A stretch of DNA of 64,000 nucleotides from Saussurea involucrata (Eukaryota; Streptophyta; Magnoliopsida; Asterales; Asteraceae): contig CM066321.1 of assembly GCA_033807775.1 (NCBI GenBank), positions 39,780,850 through 39,844,849 of the forward strand. Direction: 5' to 3'. The notes beneath the pieces are model-generated. The model did no database searches. It had not been told where the DNA came from and worked only from the letters and a program-made list of their open reading frames with translations. The first letter of the stretch is position 1. Every line of letters starts with the position of its first letter. The translations under genes and the position numbers were made by a program. This document shows, one piece after another, positions 63,901-64,000 of the stretch.

Positions 63901-64000
63901 TATCCAAAAGAAACTGACTTCAAATTGACTGCTTTCACTGATGCTGATCATGCAGGAAGTAGGTTGGACAGAAAGAGTACATCTGGTGCTTGTCACTTTT
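60985..64000 (+). CDS. pol: C4 pol (protease, integrase, reverse transcriptase, RNase H start), runs off window
   Basis: Frame 1, open from after TAA 60982-60984 to the window end with no stop. Protease active site LDSGASRHMTG is at about 61018-61050. The integrase zinc domain (HRRCSHLN, CSACEMGK) follows, then its catalytic core with IHTDLCGP, RSDNGTEF and QQNGVVERKNR giving the D,D,E residues. A Ser/Asn/Gln-rich linker (about 62260-62700) separates it from reverse transcriptase (TKWVFRNKKDESG, YQMDVKSAFLNG, YVDD at 63448-63459). The RNase H start (FTDADHAGSRLDRKSTSG) ends the window. Gag ends at TGA 60986-60988 in a different frame. CTTTTGCAG just before the first pol codons looks like a splice acceptor, so pol may be made by splicing or by -1 frameshifting. 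Coding is fully open, in contrast to C1. Confidence 0.94.
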   Translation, partial: MILLQGCHVWFLDSGASRHMTGQKSFLSNFTEKAGGAVNFGNNSKGQVKGYGDLTKGDLTIQKVFYVEGLQHNLFSISQFLDSLCQIKFQITGCMILTENDVKVFWAKRHMDLFVVNFSKLKTLNTVCLLSKSTANECWLWHRRCSHLNFKDLNNLVAKHLVKGLPKLKFEKESLCSACEMGKMKKSSHKLKMDSSCKAPLEMIHTDLCGPISVQSMGGKKYMLVIVDELSRYTWVEFLRAKSEAATTLINFIKRIQVLLQLQVQKIRSDNGTEFRNETLQNFLESSGISHNFSAVRTPQQNGVVERKNRTLVEAARTMLAYANLPTFLWAEAIATACFTQNRTLINKRLNKTAYELINKRKPLIKFFHIFGCRCYVLRDRENLAKFDKKADEGYFVGYSLTSKAFRIYNRRTKRMMESINVTFDEARMRTSEQDSSELMLNKTKMTSDTNSNPICSELNLLFKDAFSELISDSYAEYENPKMVKEMKNKTPVIVQSTVISDKGPSEECPNLIHTSGENSEPCNQNSDSCTQNSEQVNQNSDFIDQNSNLDATPTHTSEQGDSSELRAIIDENDANNNYSEIDVLPSANKWTKNHPIHQVIGDPSAGVKTRSATANEAMFAGFLSVIEPKKANEALEDPDWISAMQEELLQFERNKVWRLIPKPEGKSIIGTKWVFRNKKDESGVVIRNKARLVAKGYCQQEGIDYDETFAPVARIEAIRIFLAYAAHKNFKVYQMDVKSAFLNGKLNEEVYVHQPEGFVDPEFPDHVYILDKALYGLKQAPRAWYDTLTKHLLGSGFKKGKIDTTLFLKKQGNDLILIQIYVDDIIFGSTSPELCDNISKIMSSEFEMSMMGELNFFLGLQVKQLPKGIFINQGKYVRDILKKFKMSDCASMRTPMATNIKLDADLKGVSADIKLYRGMIGSLLYLTASRPDIMFSTCFCARFQSNPKESHMLAVKRILRYLKGTPDLGLWYPKETDFKLTAFTDADHAGSRLDRKSTSGACHF

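Larger units (their letters stand above)
57167..64000 (+). mobile_element. C4: apparently intact SIRE-type copia element (5' part)
   Basis: 5' LTR 57167-57654, initiator-Met primer site, intact 1047-aa gag, and pol open to the window end through protease, integrase, reverse transcriptase and the start of RNase H. It is inserted into T5 integrase; the five bases before it are CTTAT. Intact frames make it the youngest or best preserved autonomous element here. Its 3' end is outside the window. Confidence 0.95.

Overview
The window is plant nuclear DNA made almost entirely of nested LTR retrotransposons. No convincing single-copy host gene, rRNA, tRNA or CRISPR array was found. The accessory proteins of the Ty1/copia elements resemble retrotransposon proteins I associate with Asteraceae (daisy/lettuce-type) genomes. 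A eudicot, probably Asteraceae, is therefore likely, but this is inference. Labels used below: C1, C2 and C4 are copia elements; T1, T2, T3 and T5 are Ty3/gypsy Tat-type elements; G and H are older copia remnants.

Layout, left to right. (1) 1-9447: 3' part of a Sirevirus-like copia element (C1) with decayed pol, repeated polypurine tracts, a long decayed accessory ORF behind its own TATA box, and a 772-bp 3' LTR. (2) 9448-17424: old DNA holding a gag-only minus-strand copia remnant (G), a ~38-bp tandem repeat, and a 2.6-kb solo LTR with a GAAAC target duplication. (3) 17425-19937 and 27449-28200: two halves of the accessory ORF of minus-strand copia H, split by T1 (19938-27443, duplication ATCAT). 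(4) 28201 to at least 57166: a pol-bearing minus-strand Tat element (T5), itself broken by T3 (28501-~32850, plus strand), T2 (33237-56028, duplication CTCGT) and C4 (57167 to the window end). (5) 40343-55733: inside the 5' LTR of T2 lies a tandem copia array (C2), LTR-body-LTR-body-LTR-partial body-LTR tail, bounded by one GTTAT duplication.

How the parts relate. T1, T2 and T3 carry gag (T1 and T2 also protease) and an antisense, apparently four-exon gene of the Transposase_28 type, but no reverse transcriptase or integrase. They look like non-autonomous partners of a pol-bearing relative such as T5. C2 is likewise non-autonomous: gag and the start of protease, then directly an accessory ORF with its own TATA promoter. 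C4 is the only element with intact gag and open pol, as far as the window shows.

Most unusual observation: each copia family is seeded with its own short DNA motif. C2 has GCAGTANTAAC, C1 has CAGANNNTCTG with CCTCTG/CAGAGG, and C4 has CAGAANTTCTG. The motif recurs in LTR U3 and again inside low-complexity coding linkers. In C2 it also fills the region just upstream of the internal promoter of the accessory ORF. This looks like a shared cis-regulatory or host-recognition system, and it is the best candidate for something undescribed here.
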